Positions 24,867-36,918 of a stretch of DNA of 64,000 nucleotides are shown here, one piece after another; the stretch's first letter is position 1; every line of letters begins with the position of its first letter. The DNA lies in contig CM031601.1 in the NCBI GenBank assembly GCA_018398815.1, positions 17,857,959-17,921,958 on the forward strand, in the 5' to 3' direction. The notes beneath the pieces are model-generated. The model had not been told where the DNA came from. It saw only the letters and a list, made by a program, of their open reading frames with translations, and made no database searches. A program made the position numbers and the translations under genes. Source of the DNA: Conus ventricosus. Lineage: Eukaryota > Mollusca > Gastropoda > Neogastropoda > Conidae.

Positions 24867-25046
24867 CCCCCATGTATCATCTGACAAGGTTACTGTGATG
24901 GTTGACAAAAACAAACTAACAGTACTCGACTTTATTTTCATTAAGTATGTTGATTTTATTGCGTTTTACTCTTTAATGAAGTGCTGCCAGAAGGATTAAT
25001 AAGAAGATATGTACAAGATTAATAAAAAAAATAATCATATTTAAAA

Positions 25047-25490
25047 ATGGAGGTTCAACAGTTTAGGTTAAAGCAAATAACTGAACTTCAAAAGGAGATA
25101 GAAAGCGACTTAGATAAGTATAGGGTTACTAGAAAGAAATATGCTAAAGCTTCAAATACTCTTTCTTATGTAATTACTGGTTCATCGGCTGTAGCTAGCA
25201 TAAGTGCTGGGTCTAGCGTTGCCTTTTTAGCTTCGGGGGTTGGAGCGCCAGCCTTTTTAGCATTAGGGGGCCTTGGTTTTAGCGTTAGGTGCCATGTCTA
25301 TGATTGTAAGTGCCGTTTTAAAAAATTAACTCCTAAATTACAAAAGCACACTGCCATTGTTGCCAAAGCATCAGAAAAACTTTTCATTAAGATTAAGAAT
25401 AAGCAAATCATTACAGGATGAAAACATTACAAAACGAAAAATTTTCAGAGCTTATGGCTGACGTGAGGATTATAGACGGCAAAAATTGAA
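25047..25490 (+). pseudogene. Polinton hydrophobic protein with Gly/Ala-rich segment
   Basis: Starts at ATG 25047. An N-terminal charged helix (QITELQKEIESDLDKY) is followed by a small-residue, probably membrane-active segment (VITGSSAVASISAGSSVAFL, then LASGVGAPAFLALGGLG). A frame change follows near 25285, then basic residues (FKKLTPKLQKHTAIVAKASE). After a second shift near 25400 a tail NEKFSELMADV appears, ending at about 25490. This layout, a coiled N-terminus, Gly/Ala hydrophobic stretch, then a basic 'K..KH....LA' helix, is common in proteins encoded by aquatic-invertebrate Polintons; the function is not known. Two indels break it. Confidence 0.65.
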
Positions 25491-26009
25491 CTTCAAAAGG
25501 AGGGGAGAAAAACTTTTACTTCACGACAGTAGACACTAATGCAATTAACAGAACATTGAAAAACAAACACATGATCAATTAAACCCAAAATAGGGTAAAA
25601 TGGTTTAACAGACTTAACCGCCCCGGACTGAATGGCTGACCGACGAGAATCAGCGGCTCGTCTAATATTGATTACAACCCACACTGCCATGATTTACTTG
25701 TTGCCAGCCTACACAGACTCCGACCAGCTGATATTGACGCGGCCCAGAGCCGCCATCTGCTCAAACCCAGTCGAGACATGCACAGGGGAAAATTTTGTCA
25801 CGCTCTTCCTGTGAAAAACATTTTTTGCAAGCAGTTGACCTAATTTCGGTTTTTCTAAAATTTTTGTTAACTGGAAAAGGCGTGACAACTTTCCTCACTG
25901 CGCATGTGCTACCCTCATTAACATGAGAAATCGAAACAACATTTGTGAGTACGCATGTGCTAACCTTAGTGAATACAATAACATGATGAAATCGAAACAA
26001 CATTTGTGA

Positions 26010-26775
26010 TGTGATGTGTAATATAAAATTTAGTAAATAAAATCGAGTTTGCTAAGTCAGAAGCAAAGACAGAGAATACGCGATCTTACAAAGAAGAAAG
26101 GGAGCAACAGAGGCGCAGATAGACCAAGTTACTCAAGAAATATCTTCGTTAAAATATTTGGCAATGAGTACTGATTCTCAATCACGTCCGAGTGAAGGGC
26201 ATAGCGCCGGCGTTACATAGAAGCTGTCAGGTAAGTTATTGTTTTTTCCCTCTCCACCGCTAAGCATGTGTTGCGTTGCAGGCACGTGTGTGAAAGAGAA
26301 AGAGGGAGAGAGGGCGGAAGGAGAGAGGCGGAGACAGACAGACAGAGAGTGTTGCGGATTACTTATTTTTTAATTTATAATTTTTATTCTAGTTTAAAAA
26401 TGAAGCCCCAAGTATTTAAAAAGCTTACTAATATTTCTTTTCAATTGAATTGGAAGGCTGAAGAGAAGAGTTTTAAATAGCAGGTTTGAAAAATCAATTA
26501 CTGATCTTTTTTAAACAAATTAAATATACAAACAAGCGTGAAGCAGGCCACAGTGAAATACCCGATTCCTTGGGCCCCCAAACCCGGGTATTTAAAATTG
26601 TTTGCCATTGTAGTTGATTATATGGCTTCTAAAGAGTTAATCTCACTTTTTTTACCAGCCTGAAGGAGTAGTTATTCACTTAAGAAGATTAGGTTTTGCG
26701 ATTAGAAAAAAACTATGAATAATAGCTGAATTTACATTTACAATTATTTTTTTATTTATTTTAGATTAAAAAATG
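26010..26775 (+). promoter_or_regulatory. candidate promoter and spliced leader region upstream of the Polinton polymerase
   Basis: A TATA-like AATATAAAATTTAG lies at about 26020-26034. Downstream, CAG|GTAAGT at about 26228-26236 is a perfect 5' splice site. A near-ideal 3' splice site (TTTATTTATTTTAG) at about 26751-26764 sits just before ATGGCTGCC (26773). Alternative acceptors lie at about 26279 and 26393. No protein is encoded between 25500 and 26100. The assignment is inference from consensus sites only. Confidence 0.35.
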
Positions 26776-27094
26776 GCTGCCGAACTCAGTGAACCTGATT
26801 TAAAGAATTGGGAATGAACTATTTGATGAAACAATGAAAGTGTTAAACATTGGTTTTAGTGAATTTGGTCTTGAGAATGAGTAAACAATAAAAAAAAGTC
26901 ATAGTGAACTATTAACGAAGCAATCAAGTGATGAACATTAACTGCAGTGATTCAGAAAAGCTAAATATTGGGGTGATATTGTACGGTTAACGTGTCTTGA
27001 AGTGTTTTCAACGCTTGGGCGAAGAATAAAAGCCTGTTTTACTTACTTTTATATGCATTTATTTTTTTTAATTTCGTAAATATTGTGGCTTTAA

Positions 27095-30000
27095 AAATGA
27101 CGACCACAAGTAAATTCGAGGATGGAAAACTATATAGATGGAAGAAATATTTAGCAGTGACAAACAATTAAGCACTACGTTTAGCGAAGCAGACATGAAC
27201 ATCATTAACCCTAACAAACGTTCATGAACGCGTCGCACATGCTATCTCTAAAATCCAGAGACTCTTCAATGGGAGGCCGCCCGTAAAGTGCTATTGGGCC
27301 ATTCTGAATGATTATATAACGCCCGATGATAGTAACATGGAATCTGGTTTTCACTAAACAAAAGAAGTAATCAGCTAATCACGACTTTAACTCTAACTGG
27401 GCTGATTACTATGCTGTTACTCAGTTTAAAACCATGCAATGAGGAGGCAAAGTTAAGTGGGTCTGGGCTGTCTGAGGGACAGTCCTTGAAAACTCATTGA
27501 ACAACACAGTTCTATCCTAAAGTTGGCAATTCTTACCTTCCTCTCCCAAAAGAGTTAGAGTTAAAACGGCAGTCTAAACATACATAATTCTGACAGCATG
27601 TCTTACATGTGGTGTGTTTTAGCGCATCTTACATCCTGGATAAAAATCAATGCAACTTAGTTTCCAATTAAGAACAATATAAGCAAGAGCAGAACTTTAA
27701 ATAACATAACCTTACCAGTAAGTATAGAAAGTATATCTCAGTTTGAAGAGCAAAACAAACCAATCAACTGTAAAACGTTATACACATGGACTGTAGTGAA
27801 GCTGATCTAGTGCCGTTCTAAGGGTTTCTCCACGCCCCCACTTTAGGCGAACCGCTCAACCAACATGTTTAGACTAGAATCCTGTATGCAGAAAGTACAA
27901 AGATCATAAAATTAATAATCAGAACAATAAGCAGACTTAAGGTATTTACATCAAGATCATGTCAAGCAAGGCATTGTAAGAAGATGTTTGGTCAGCAATC
28001 CAACTATAGAATCAGCTGCCAGTCATAGAACTACTCATAGAAAAAAGTTTTTGTAGACTGTGAAACCAAACTCCTCACGCCTAAACACAGGGTCTAAAGT
28101 TAGTTTTAAGAATTACAACCAAATGCCAGATTAGCCCAAACGTGGTTTATTTCCGACTTTGAATCGCACTTACTCGCATACAATTGCCCACAACAGCAAA
28201 ACAAAAAAAACAACCTATTTAACTCACCCATCAGATCTGTTCTTATGCGTTTATTGTTTTGTTAGGTCAGACATCAACACACAACACCCGAGATTTACAG
28301 AGTACCCCAACGCATGCTAGTAGATTTTTAGAGCAGATGGAAACAACTTCGCCATCAGTTACTCCAACCAACTAAATTTACAGACATTGTTAATGACTCC
28401 TGAAGACCAAGACTCTATGACACAACTACACACTGTTGGATATTTACCTGGGAGAATTATTTAGGCAACACAGTAAGAGACCACAAGATCACATTACTGA
28501 AATGTAACGAGGGGACGCGCACAAACAAAATGAAAGATCTTCAGCTTAAGGTTTGACCCTAAATACATGGAAACACGCCTATCTTCTTTCATAACTTACG
28601 AGGCTACGATTCTCATTTCAATCATGCAAGCATGTGTGACTTCTGAATATAAGAGGTGACCTGCATTTGCACATTCATCAGTAAAGTACAATGACTTTTA
28701 CTCTCGATGATTATCCTTTATGACTCAGCCTACCAACATCCGATGGCTATATTTAAGATAATTTAGCGGGATCTCTACAAGACTTTCCAATCACTAAACA
28801 ATACTTTGACCCATCTTTAGTCGTAAAGAGTCTATCCTTATGAATACATGAACTCGTGGAAAAGGGTATTGATGATGACTCGCTTCCTCCTCCGCCTAAA
28901 GCGCTTATCATTTCTAGACTTGAGAATCAAAGACATAACTTGATCGAAAATGAATACGCCAGAAAGCCATGACAGAATTACAACAGTGAAACGATGGGAT
29001 AAACATGATCAATTACTTATGGCTGACGAGTGTTTATCTTGGCAGAACGTTCTTCAGCATTACAATCAACAATGCAAGAAACATTACAACTTAGACTCGT
29101 CACATTACAAGCTCTGCCCGAGGGATATCTTGGGACGCCTTCATAAAGCCACAAAACATTCAGATTGACGTTAATAATCTGATCTACCCACACCTCCAGA
29201 TGATTGAAGATGGGCAGCAGTGGGAGGTATAGCAAGGGCCTCACATCCTTACTGTAAAGCCAATAACAAGTATTTAGACGATTAGACCCAACCTAAACCG
29301 TGTAACAATCTAATGTACTTGACGACAAACAATCATTAAGTAGCAGTAGTGATATAGGGCCATGATTCAACACCTGCTCCCACTGAGAAACTTAAATGAT
29401 AAAAAGGACCTCATGATATCAATACTGTGTTTAGGCATGTAGTCACAGCTTACGGTCCTGATAATCCATCAGGACTAATCTTGAAGTATACTAGAAATAG
29501 CCTAAAGATTACATGATCTCCACAACGAATACCCCCTAGCCGCAAAAGAATAAAGATGAGACCTATTGACCGCCTAAACTTGTTTCCCAATCCTTAGGCA
29601 CAAAACTAACATATAATTGTCCATTTCCAGGCAGTTACGTATTTCCTTAAGACACGGTATGAAACGACAGCTGTTCACAGAAAAATTATCTGTGGATCAA
29701 GAGCCCATAATGAGGCCGATACATCAAGAAGAATAACAGATCTTAGAACCCAAGCAACTGATGCCATCAGAAAAAAGACATACTATAAAACTAAGAACAA
29801 CAGCATGTTTTTGGCAAAACCAGGAGAACGTACACAATCGTGTAAAGAAGTTAAATTAGTTACAAAATGAACACCAAGCAATAAGCTTGCTCTAAACCAA
29901 CTATAAGACATTAGAAGATTTAAACGAACAGCCTGGTTGGGCATTATGATGAAGAAAAAGGATAGTTAAGTTGGACCAAGCCGGTGATGTATGTGGCTTT

Positions 30001-30600
30001 AACGATTAGAGTTGTCAAAGTTAATAATGTATAGAAATTTCTGTATGACTACTTTAAACCGCGAACCCAGAAGTCAGAAGTCTCTTTACACCGACACTGA
30101 CTCTTTTTATTCTAGACGACCCCACCAGAAGACTTTTGACAAAGACTTAAAACGAAGTACAATTGAAAAAAAAAGGGGAAGTTTTTTGATGGTTAGAGTA
30201 CGACACAATGACTATCCTAAAGGTAGTCCTTTACAATCAACAGTAAACAAGAAAGTAATTGGAAAAGATGAAGGATTGAACTCAATGGGGACAGTTATCA
30301 AAGAATAATTAGGTTTTTAGCGACAAAGATGTACAGCGATGCCAGCCAGACTTCTGTAAATGAAGAAGCTAAGGGCATAATAAAGACGTTTTCAAGAAAA
30401 AAAATATAACTCACGACAACTAACAAGCAAGCTCTCTTTGAAAACAAATATTTAATTCACACAAATTTTTTAATCTGTGCTCTACTCTTCATCAAGTAAA
30501 CCACAACCAGCAGTTAACAAGAAATCACTAGTCTCCACACTAACAAGAGAACTTACGTCAAGTCTGATTTATTACATATGTCCCCTGAGAAGGTCATTGG
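27095..30600 (+). pseudogene. Polinton protein-primed DNA polymerase B
   Basis: Plus-strand family B polymerase of the protein-primed type used by Polintons to replicate themselves. Landmarks in order: N-terminal region with NNITLPVSIESISQFEEQN (27690-27760); exonuclease DFES (28153-28164); a TVRDH segment (about 28466-28480, the TVRDHCH..G type block); NLRGYDSHF (28597-28622, second exonuclease site); FPITKQYFDPS (28780-28812); SLPPPKALIISRLENQ (28883-28930); QCKKHYNLDSSHYKL (29070-29112); ANNKYLDD and NNLMYL (29260-29320, motif A region, where the catalytic Asp is obscured by an indel); KTKNNSMFLAKPGE (about 29780-29825, motif B region, Tyr-Gly-Lys altered); and YTDTDS (30087-30104, motif C, both Asp intact), then YPKGSPLQSTVNKKVIGK. 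The end is approximate. More than ten frameshifts or stops make this copy non-functional as written. Confidence 0.92.
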
Positions 30601-30925
30601 ATAACTTTAAAGATTAAACTTGAACTGACTTGCTTGTACTTAACTTAAGATCAAACAAGAACTATTAAGAACCTAACTATACTGTGGGTATTTATTTGTG
30701 TGCTCTAACTAGTACTTCTATAACTTATAAATTACATGTAATTTACTGCACCTTAACTTAAAAAGTACTTTCTATAACTAACTAACTTGTACTATACTAG
30801 TTCTTAACTGTACTTTATTTAGTTCATTTAAAAAACTATTCCATAGAAAAATGGATCTACAGCAAGTTGCACTTTTTTGCAGAAGCTGTTGAGGATAGGG
30901 GTAGGGGGGGCTTGCGGGCTTTGTT

Positions 30926-31123
30926 CTAGTATGGTGTTATGTATTTGTATCTAAAAAAACCACCCCCAGCAACAACAGCCAGCTCCACTACATAAAGATA
31001 CATCTTATCGTTGATTGTGATTGTGATTGTGTTGTTAATTGTGTTGTTTGGTTGCTGGCGATGCTGTATACTATCTAACAATTTTTGTTTTGCTGATTGG
31101 TTTGATTTCTCAGTCTGTTCCAT
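30926..31123 (-). CDS. unassigned short ORF in Polinton
   Basis: A 65-codon minus-strand frame, Gln/Asn/Thr-rich at the N-terminus (SIQHRQQPNNTINNTITITI), with a small hydrophobic patch near the C-terminus. No family recognised. It lies between polymerase and integrase genes on the opposite strand, beside another minus-strand ORF. Confidence 0.3.
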   Translation of the reverse strand: MEQTEKSNQSAKQKLLDSIQHRQQPNNTINNTITITINDKMYLYVVELAVVAGGGFFRYKYITPY

Positions 31124-31187
31124 TCAGCTAGATATTAACGGCCTCAGCCTCAACAACGTCAGGATTTTTAAGGCTTAGTAACACAAC

Positions 31188-31385
31188 TCACATTGTGGCA
31201 CCATTCTGCTCGCTGTGGCAATTTACTTGTTTCTTGTGGACTTCCTGCGACGTCTCTTCTCCTGGTCGCTCATATTTTTTTATTGCGATTAAATTTAATA
31301 TGATCAAAATTAATATGATTAAAAGAGTAATTAATCCCATGAAGAATGGACATAACATAGTCCCAAATCTGTAATACATGTCCAA
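31188..31385 (-). CDS. small predicted membrane protein in Polinton
   Basis: A 65-codon minus-strand ORF from ATG 31385. It has one strong transmembrane segment (FFMGLITLLIILILIILNLI) followed by a basic, then charged tail (KKYERPGEETSQEVHKKQVN), which suggests a single-pass protein with a cytoplasmic C-terminus. Polintons often carry small membrane proteins of unknown role. No homologue recognised. Confidence 0.45.
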   Translation of the reverse strand: MDMYYRFGTMLCPFFMGLITLLIILILIILNLIAIKKYERPGEETSQEVHKKQVNCHSEQNGATM

Positions 31386-31389
31386 GCAA

Positions 31390-32120
31390 GAGTTTAAGGA
31401 CTTGTTTAAAACCGGATCTTGTGATAAGTCTATTTTAAATCTTCTTCAGGAATCAACCGGCGCCATCTTACTTACTAACTAGCATATAGCTAATTATTGA
31501 CTGACCTAACCCGATCTAACCATTTTTGACCCTAAGCTGTGCTTTCGAACATTAGCGATACATCTCAACGTCCTGATGTAGACAATTTGTTGGATCGTGT
31601 TCAAACACTTAGTTCAGTGCCCTAAAAACTGTCCTAGTTTTTTCCACATCGCAGCATAGAGTATAAACATTCTTTATGGCAGTGGTCTACGGAGTAGTCT
31701 GCTTGCCCTCACACTTTAATAGTTCGTCACAATCCATTTTTAAAAACATTAAAAATAAAATAATACTTTTTAAAAAACCCTGCGTTTAAAAGTAGTTTAA
31801 TATGCAGTGCCTAACGTCTGTGTTATCAGTTTATTCAACCCTTGCAAAATGCTTGTTAGGGATAAAACCAGACCAAACATGGGAAAGATAGAATATTCGC
31901 CAAAACTAGTTGCAACATTATTTTTTAGCTTTAAACAACAAAAGAATATCTAAAAAAAAAGCACATAGACAGAGCCTATCGTAATATGAATATTTTGAAT
32001 TATTTTATTAAGTTAATAAAAAGCTGTAGTATGAAAAAAAAAAATTATTTAATACGAAATACCACTCTGCGTAATTAGCGGCATAGTAAAGGCTATAGCG
32101 TGTAATGCAAAAAACAGGTA
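31390..32120. other. Polinton spacer without recognisable gene
   Basis: AT-rich, stops in all frames. Nothing recognised on either strand. Confidence 0.5.
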
Positions 32121-32125
32121 TTAAA

Positions 32126-32206
32126 ATGAAGCCGGCTGATCTAGGAAGGTTAGACATTGAGGATGTTGTTAAGGTAATAGTTGTAATTACTGCAGGGATT
32201 GCCTAA
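32126..32206 (+). CDS. 26-codon membrane micro-ORF in Polinton
   Basis: ATG 32126 to TAA 32204-32206: a short polar start (KPADLGRLDIEDVVK) then a hydrophobic end (VIVVITAGIA). It lies 85 bp upstream of the next Polinton gene on the same strand and is uninterrupted. Coding status is uncertain because of its size. Confidence 0.4.
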   Translation: MKPADLGRLDIEDVVKVIVVITAGIA

Positions 32207-32291
32207 AAAGACTTTCTTGTTACATAGGGGATTATCCCAGAAAATATTAGTTATAGAAAGATTAATTCATAAGAAAATAATTTATAAAAAG

Positions 32292-32692
32292 ATGGCGGGA
32301 GTAGTTATGATGGTGGGAGGAGCTATTGTTAATGCCTTGGGCCTTCTTGGAAGCAATTATATGTTTAGTAAATTGCGGTCCGATGAAGAGAGAGAACGTC
32401 ATAATAAGGCAATAGAAGATTTAGCCAAGGCAAGAGACTTACGAGAAAAGACGAATTGCTCACTTAGACTTTATTAATAAAAAGTTAAGGAACAGGGTCA
32501 TGCGAGCACACATTTACAGACGTTGATGAGGCAATGAATGAGTATTACTTAGTGACAGGAAAGAAGTTTCTTACATCACCGCCTCCAGAACTGTCTGACT
32601 TTTTATGACCATCAGAAGAACAGAAAATAGCAGAAATTGGTTTTATTGTGGGTGCTATGGGAGCAATCTATATTCTTGCACAAACAATCTAA
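32292..32692 (+). pseudogene. conserved Polinton protein with N- and C-terminal hydrophobic helices
   Basis: Starts MAGVVMMVGGAIVNALGLLG at ATG 32292, with a hydrophobic N-terminus followed by a charged coiled segment (LRSDEERERHNKAIEDLAKA). After a shift near 32455, LDFINKKLRNRV and then FTDVDEAMNEYYLVTGKKF follow, and the C-terminus PSEEQKIAEIGFIVGAMGAI forms a second hydrophobic segment. The architecture and the 'DVDEAM.EYY.VTGK' and 'L.DF..PSE.QK' blocks match a protein found next to the integrase in Polintons of aquatic invertebrates; its role is unknown. One in-frame TGA precedes PSEEQK. Confidence 0.75.
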
Positions 32693-32741
32693 AAAATAAT
32701 TAAATACAATTAAAATACAGCCCTTCTTTGGACAATACGAA

Positions 32742-33705
32742 GTACAAAATAATATTATTTCCTAAAGGGTATTGGAAAGGAAAGACTGCTATTGAAAAAC
32801 TGATTTAAAGCTGCTAGAGTGTCTGAATCAGATGCGAAAGACTGGCTTTCAAACAGGAAATTTTGGGCAAATATATGCCTCCCCCCAAAAGAATAATAAG
32901 GCCTAGATTTGTTACTTCAGTTCCAAATGACACCCCAGATGGACTTGCTGTATCTTCCACATGATAAAGTTAGAAGAAAAAAGTTTAATTTATGCCTGAC
33001 GGTTGTTGACATGGCTTCAAGTTTCAAAGACGCTGAATTTAACAGATAAAAGCTCAACTGCTGTGGCTGGGGCTTTACAACAAATATCATGCGAGGCCCA
33101 TTAAAGTATCCTAGGATGATCCAGGTTGATGATGGGAAAGAGTTTAAAGGTTCTGTAAACCAGCTGTTTTTAAAGCATCATGTTACAGTTAAGAGAGGTA
33201 TCCCAGGCAACCATCGATCAAAAGCCCTTTGTAGAAAACTTTAATAAGAATCTAGCTGAACGCCTGTTTACCTATCAATATCACAGAGAAATTATGGACG
33301 AACGCGTAACACAAAAATGGGTTAGGTTTGCCTGCAGTCTTACGCGCCATGAACAATGAAGAATTTAAAGCAACAGGGTTGAAGCCAGTGAATGCAATCA
33401 AATTTAAAAAAAAATAGCATTATGAAGACATCCAAGGTAATCAAAAACTCTTACCGTTTGGGCTAAAAGTAAAATACTTGTATGCTCCTGGAGAGGCTGA
33501 GGGCGAGGGTTGAATTAGGGCTACAGATCCTATTTGGAGCGTAGATGATGTATATGAAGTTGAAAGAATTATGAAAACAGACCCCCAGTGTATTTTTAAG
33601 AGAGACTCTCTCTTCTAGCGGTGCTACTACGTCTAAAAAGCCTGCCCTAAAAGATCATTTGTTCGCGAAGAGCTGCAAGCTGTCCCGTCAAACACAGTGA
33701 GTTAA
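32742..33705 (+). pseudogene. Polinton retroviral-type integrase
   Basis: The plus-strand gene ends at TAA 33703-33705, 16 bp before the right inverted repeat, the normal Polinton position. It inserts the element through its inverted ends. Seen in order: PKGYWKGKTAIEKL (N-terminal domain), PRFVTSVPND, LTVVDMASSFKDAE (first catalytic D), YPRMIQVDDGKEFKG (second catalytic D, in VDD), FVENFNKNLAERLFTYQYH (catalytic E, about 34 residues after the second D), ATDPIWSVDDVYEVERI (C-terminal, chromo-like region) and FVREELQAVPSNTVS at the end. The DDE triad is intact in pieces, but at least six indels or stops break the ORF. The start is uncertain. Confidence 0.92.
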
Positions 33706-33721
33706 AAAAAGTATTTATTTT

Positions 33722-33986
33722 CTGTTAAAACATTAGATGTTTATACCCTTGGAGAGAATGTAAATTTTCTTCGTTCACGATAACCAAATCTTATCTTGCA
33801 CGTAAGCCCCATTTTTAATGTACTGATTGCGTCGATTTTTAGAGGTTTTTGTGTGTTTAATTTTTTTGTGAAACGGTGTTGATTTGGCCAAAACTGACAT
33901 TTAGAAGGACGTGATTAGTATGTGAAAAGGGGGTTTTTTGTGCAAAATAAGATATGGTGGTCTTGAACGAATATTTTACATTCTCT
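33722..33986 (-). repeat. Polinton right terminal inverted repeat
   Basis: Reverse complement of 18158-18419 (see there). Ends CATTCTCT|AAAAT. Confidence 0.96.
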
Positions 33987-34029
33987 AAAATGTACAACTT
34001 GTTGTTTTGTCTTTCTTTGCTGTGCACGT

Positions 34030-34095
34030 GATCGATATAGATATAGATAAATAGATGGATAGATAGATAGACAGATAGACAGATACACAGGTAGA
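34030..34095. repeat. (GATA)n / (CAGA)n degenerate tetramers
   Basis: ATAGATAGATAGACAGATAG-type tetramers leading into the GC/GT array. Confidence 0.85.
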
Positions 34096-34101
34096 AAGAC
34101 A

Positions 34102-34640
<539 letters not shown>

Positions 34641-34642
34641 AG

Positions 34643-34805
34643 TGATGGAGCTAGCTAGCAAAGAACCTTTACCGCAGCCTGTTTCTCAGAATTACAAGTA
34701 TACTGCCTAAGAAGTCATCCATTCTTTCACATGCATTCCCAGGTAAAGGTAGACGTGCATGGAGAACAGAACATTCTCTTCCTATCTTGATCAGCTTCTA
34801 TGCTG
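34643..34805 (+). repeat. dispersed 163-bp repeat, copy B
   Basis: Matches 16452-16613 with only scattered differences (for example GGAGCTAGC for GGAGTTAGC). Starts immediately after a GT array, as copy A does. Confidence 0.9.
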
Positions 34806-34935
34806 TCCCGTGACGGACCAAGGTGTTCCATAATTGTTCATGGTATTATGCACAAGAAATAAAGTATCGTGGTAGCTTTACCACGTCGTGTTGATTTCAG
34901 TCTGTATCTACATCAGACTCACTTCTAACACCTGG
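34806..34935 (+). repeat. possible LTR end fragment
   Basis: AATAAAGTATCGTGGTAGC (polyadenylation-like signal plus a CGTGGTAGCTTTACCACG hairpin) is followed about 50 bp later by CTTCTAACA and, 2 bp on, TGGCTTCACCCG, which would fit an LTR terminus and a primer-binding site. No matching second LTR was found in the window. Confidence 0.35.
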
Positions 34936-35590
34936 CTTCACCCGCCTCTTAAATCTATTCCTTACTCTAGCACATTTTTTGTTGTCTAATTCATTATTTA
35001 GCCTACATTTTATTTCTAAAGTTATAATTTTGCATTTATATTTGCAATTGAATGATGCTGGAGGCTTCTTCTTGGATTAAAAGAAATTTCTGTCCCAACA
35101 AATTTCCAAATTACATCACACAGAGCTACCTTCAAATCAGATTACACCTGGGTCATCACGGATATTCTTTTCCAGATTTAAAATCATCATGTTAAAAAAA
35201 TCACGATCAGAACATCTCACAACAGAAAACAAAGTCACAGAGTTACACGCCGACATGTTTATGGTTTACTTTTCTTGATCAAGTCTTTAAACTGCAGTAA
35301 AATATTGTCAGTGAATTCTTACATTTTCTTGAAATGACTCACGACACACAGACGGTTCTTCCAAAGATGGATAGAGAGACGAATGCAAAGATAGATGGAT
35401 ACATAGCTAGCCACAGGATATTTAGAAAGGTTATTGACTAGAGAAGTGGAGACAGGTGCTTCGATAGATAAAGGTAAAAACAGCAGCATTGAAGGAATAA
35501 ACATCTTACCATTCCTGGAAACCTGACTTTCTTGATAAAAATTTGATCTTCTCCTTTAGTCGTTTTTCTGCAAAGTCAAATTCACTTGTG
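34936..35590. other. no recognisable feature
   Basis: AT-rich sequence with a short degenerate GATAGATGGAT tract at 35365-35405. Nothing supported as a gene. Confidence 0.5.
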
Positions 35591-35596
35591 AACACA

Positions 35597-35872
<276 letters not shown>

Positions 35873-35889
35873 GTGCACAGGCGCCTGTT

Positions 35890-36555
35890 TGCATATAGCA
35901 TGGAAACTTAACTGAATAGACTACCAGGTAAAACAAGTGGGTATAAAAAAAAACCCAATAACCTGATGGTGACCTAAAGCTGCTGTCAGTCCGAACTTAA
36001 GTCTGCGTTTTGTCTGTCAAATGGTACAATACGTTTGGTTCACATCGCGCAGTACTTTTTTAAATACGATTTTAAGTCTATGAAATGTTTATGAATATTA
36101 TACATTAAATAACTCAACTGCTCCGAATGAAAGCTCTCCTTCGGTCGATAAATTTCTATATCATGAAAATAAAACATTTCATTCCCCGCAAATTATCAAT
36201 GTCATCACTAATGATATTCATTACTAAAACGTGTAGACAAAAATATATCCAAAACATGTTGTTTTTCACATCTTGATTCCGATAATCAGGGTCTATTCCT
36301 ACTATATGCTTGGTATTGGTAGATAATTATAAATCTTTCCACTTATGTGTGGGTGTTCGAATTAACCCTCATTGTTTGAATACTTAAACATACCTATAAA
36401 TCCAGTATATTCATTCATCTCTCTCTCCCCCTTTCCTTCTTTCTTCCTTTTTTTAAAAAAATTCATGGCTGTTCTACCAATTCTGCCCTGCTTCCTGTTG
36501 CAAAGTGGGAGTACATTATCTGACGTTCTTTCAACACATGGTCACGGGTCACTCT
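35890..36555. other. no recognisable feature
   Basis: AT-rich, no repeat or coding resemblance noticed. Confidence 0.5.
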
Positions 36556-36557
36556 TA

Positions 36558-36918
36558 GCTGCATCTACAGATATGAATGTTGGACAGAAATAATGATTTC
36601 AAAATGGCATGTGGTTGTTAGCTGCATCTACAGATGTGAATGTTGGACAGAAGTAATGATTTCAAAATGGCATATGACTGTTAGCTGCATCTACAGATGT
36701 GAATGTTCGATAGAAGTAATGATTTCAAAATGGCATGTGGTTGTTAGCTGCATCTACAGATGTGAATGTTGGACAGAAATAACGATTTCAAAATGGCATG
36801 TGACGGTTAGCTGCATCTACAGATGCGAATGTTCGATAGAAGTAATGATAACAAAATGGCATGTGACTGTCAGCTGCATCTACAGATGTGAATGTTGGAC
36901 AGAAGTAATGATTTCAAA
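36558..36918. repeat. 63-bp minisatellite with 126-bp alternation
   Basis: Almost six copies of a 63-bp unit containing AGCTGCATCTACAGATGTGA and GTAATGATTTCAAAATGGCA. Alternate copies carry GTTGGACAG or GTTCGATAG, giving a dimeric higher-order unit. Sixty-three is divisible by 3, so one plus frame (36593-36922) stays open through all copies. Confidence 0.95.

Larger units (their letters stand above)
18158..33986 (+). mobile_element. Maverick/Polinton DNA transposon, about 15.8 kb, decayed
   Basis: The block is bounded by inverted repeats of about 262 bp (left from AGAGAATGTAAAT, right ending CATTCTCT), with the AG...CT ends usual for Polintons. AAAAT lies just outside both ends (18153-18157 and 33987-33991). 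Polintons make 6-bp duplications; here five bases match and the sixth does not. Inside are the diagnostic genes: protein-primed family B DNA polymerase, retroviral-type integrase beside one inverted repeat, a capsid-related protein beside the other, and two conserved hydrophobic proteins. An A32-like ATPase and adenovirus-type cysteine protease are expected in the family but could not be identified, probably because 19.2-24.7 kb is unreadable. Every long gene is frameshifted, so as written the element is inactive. Confidence 0.95.
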
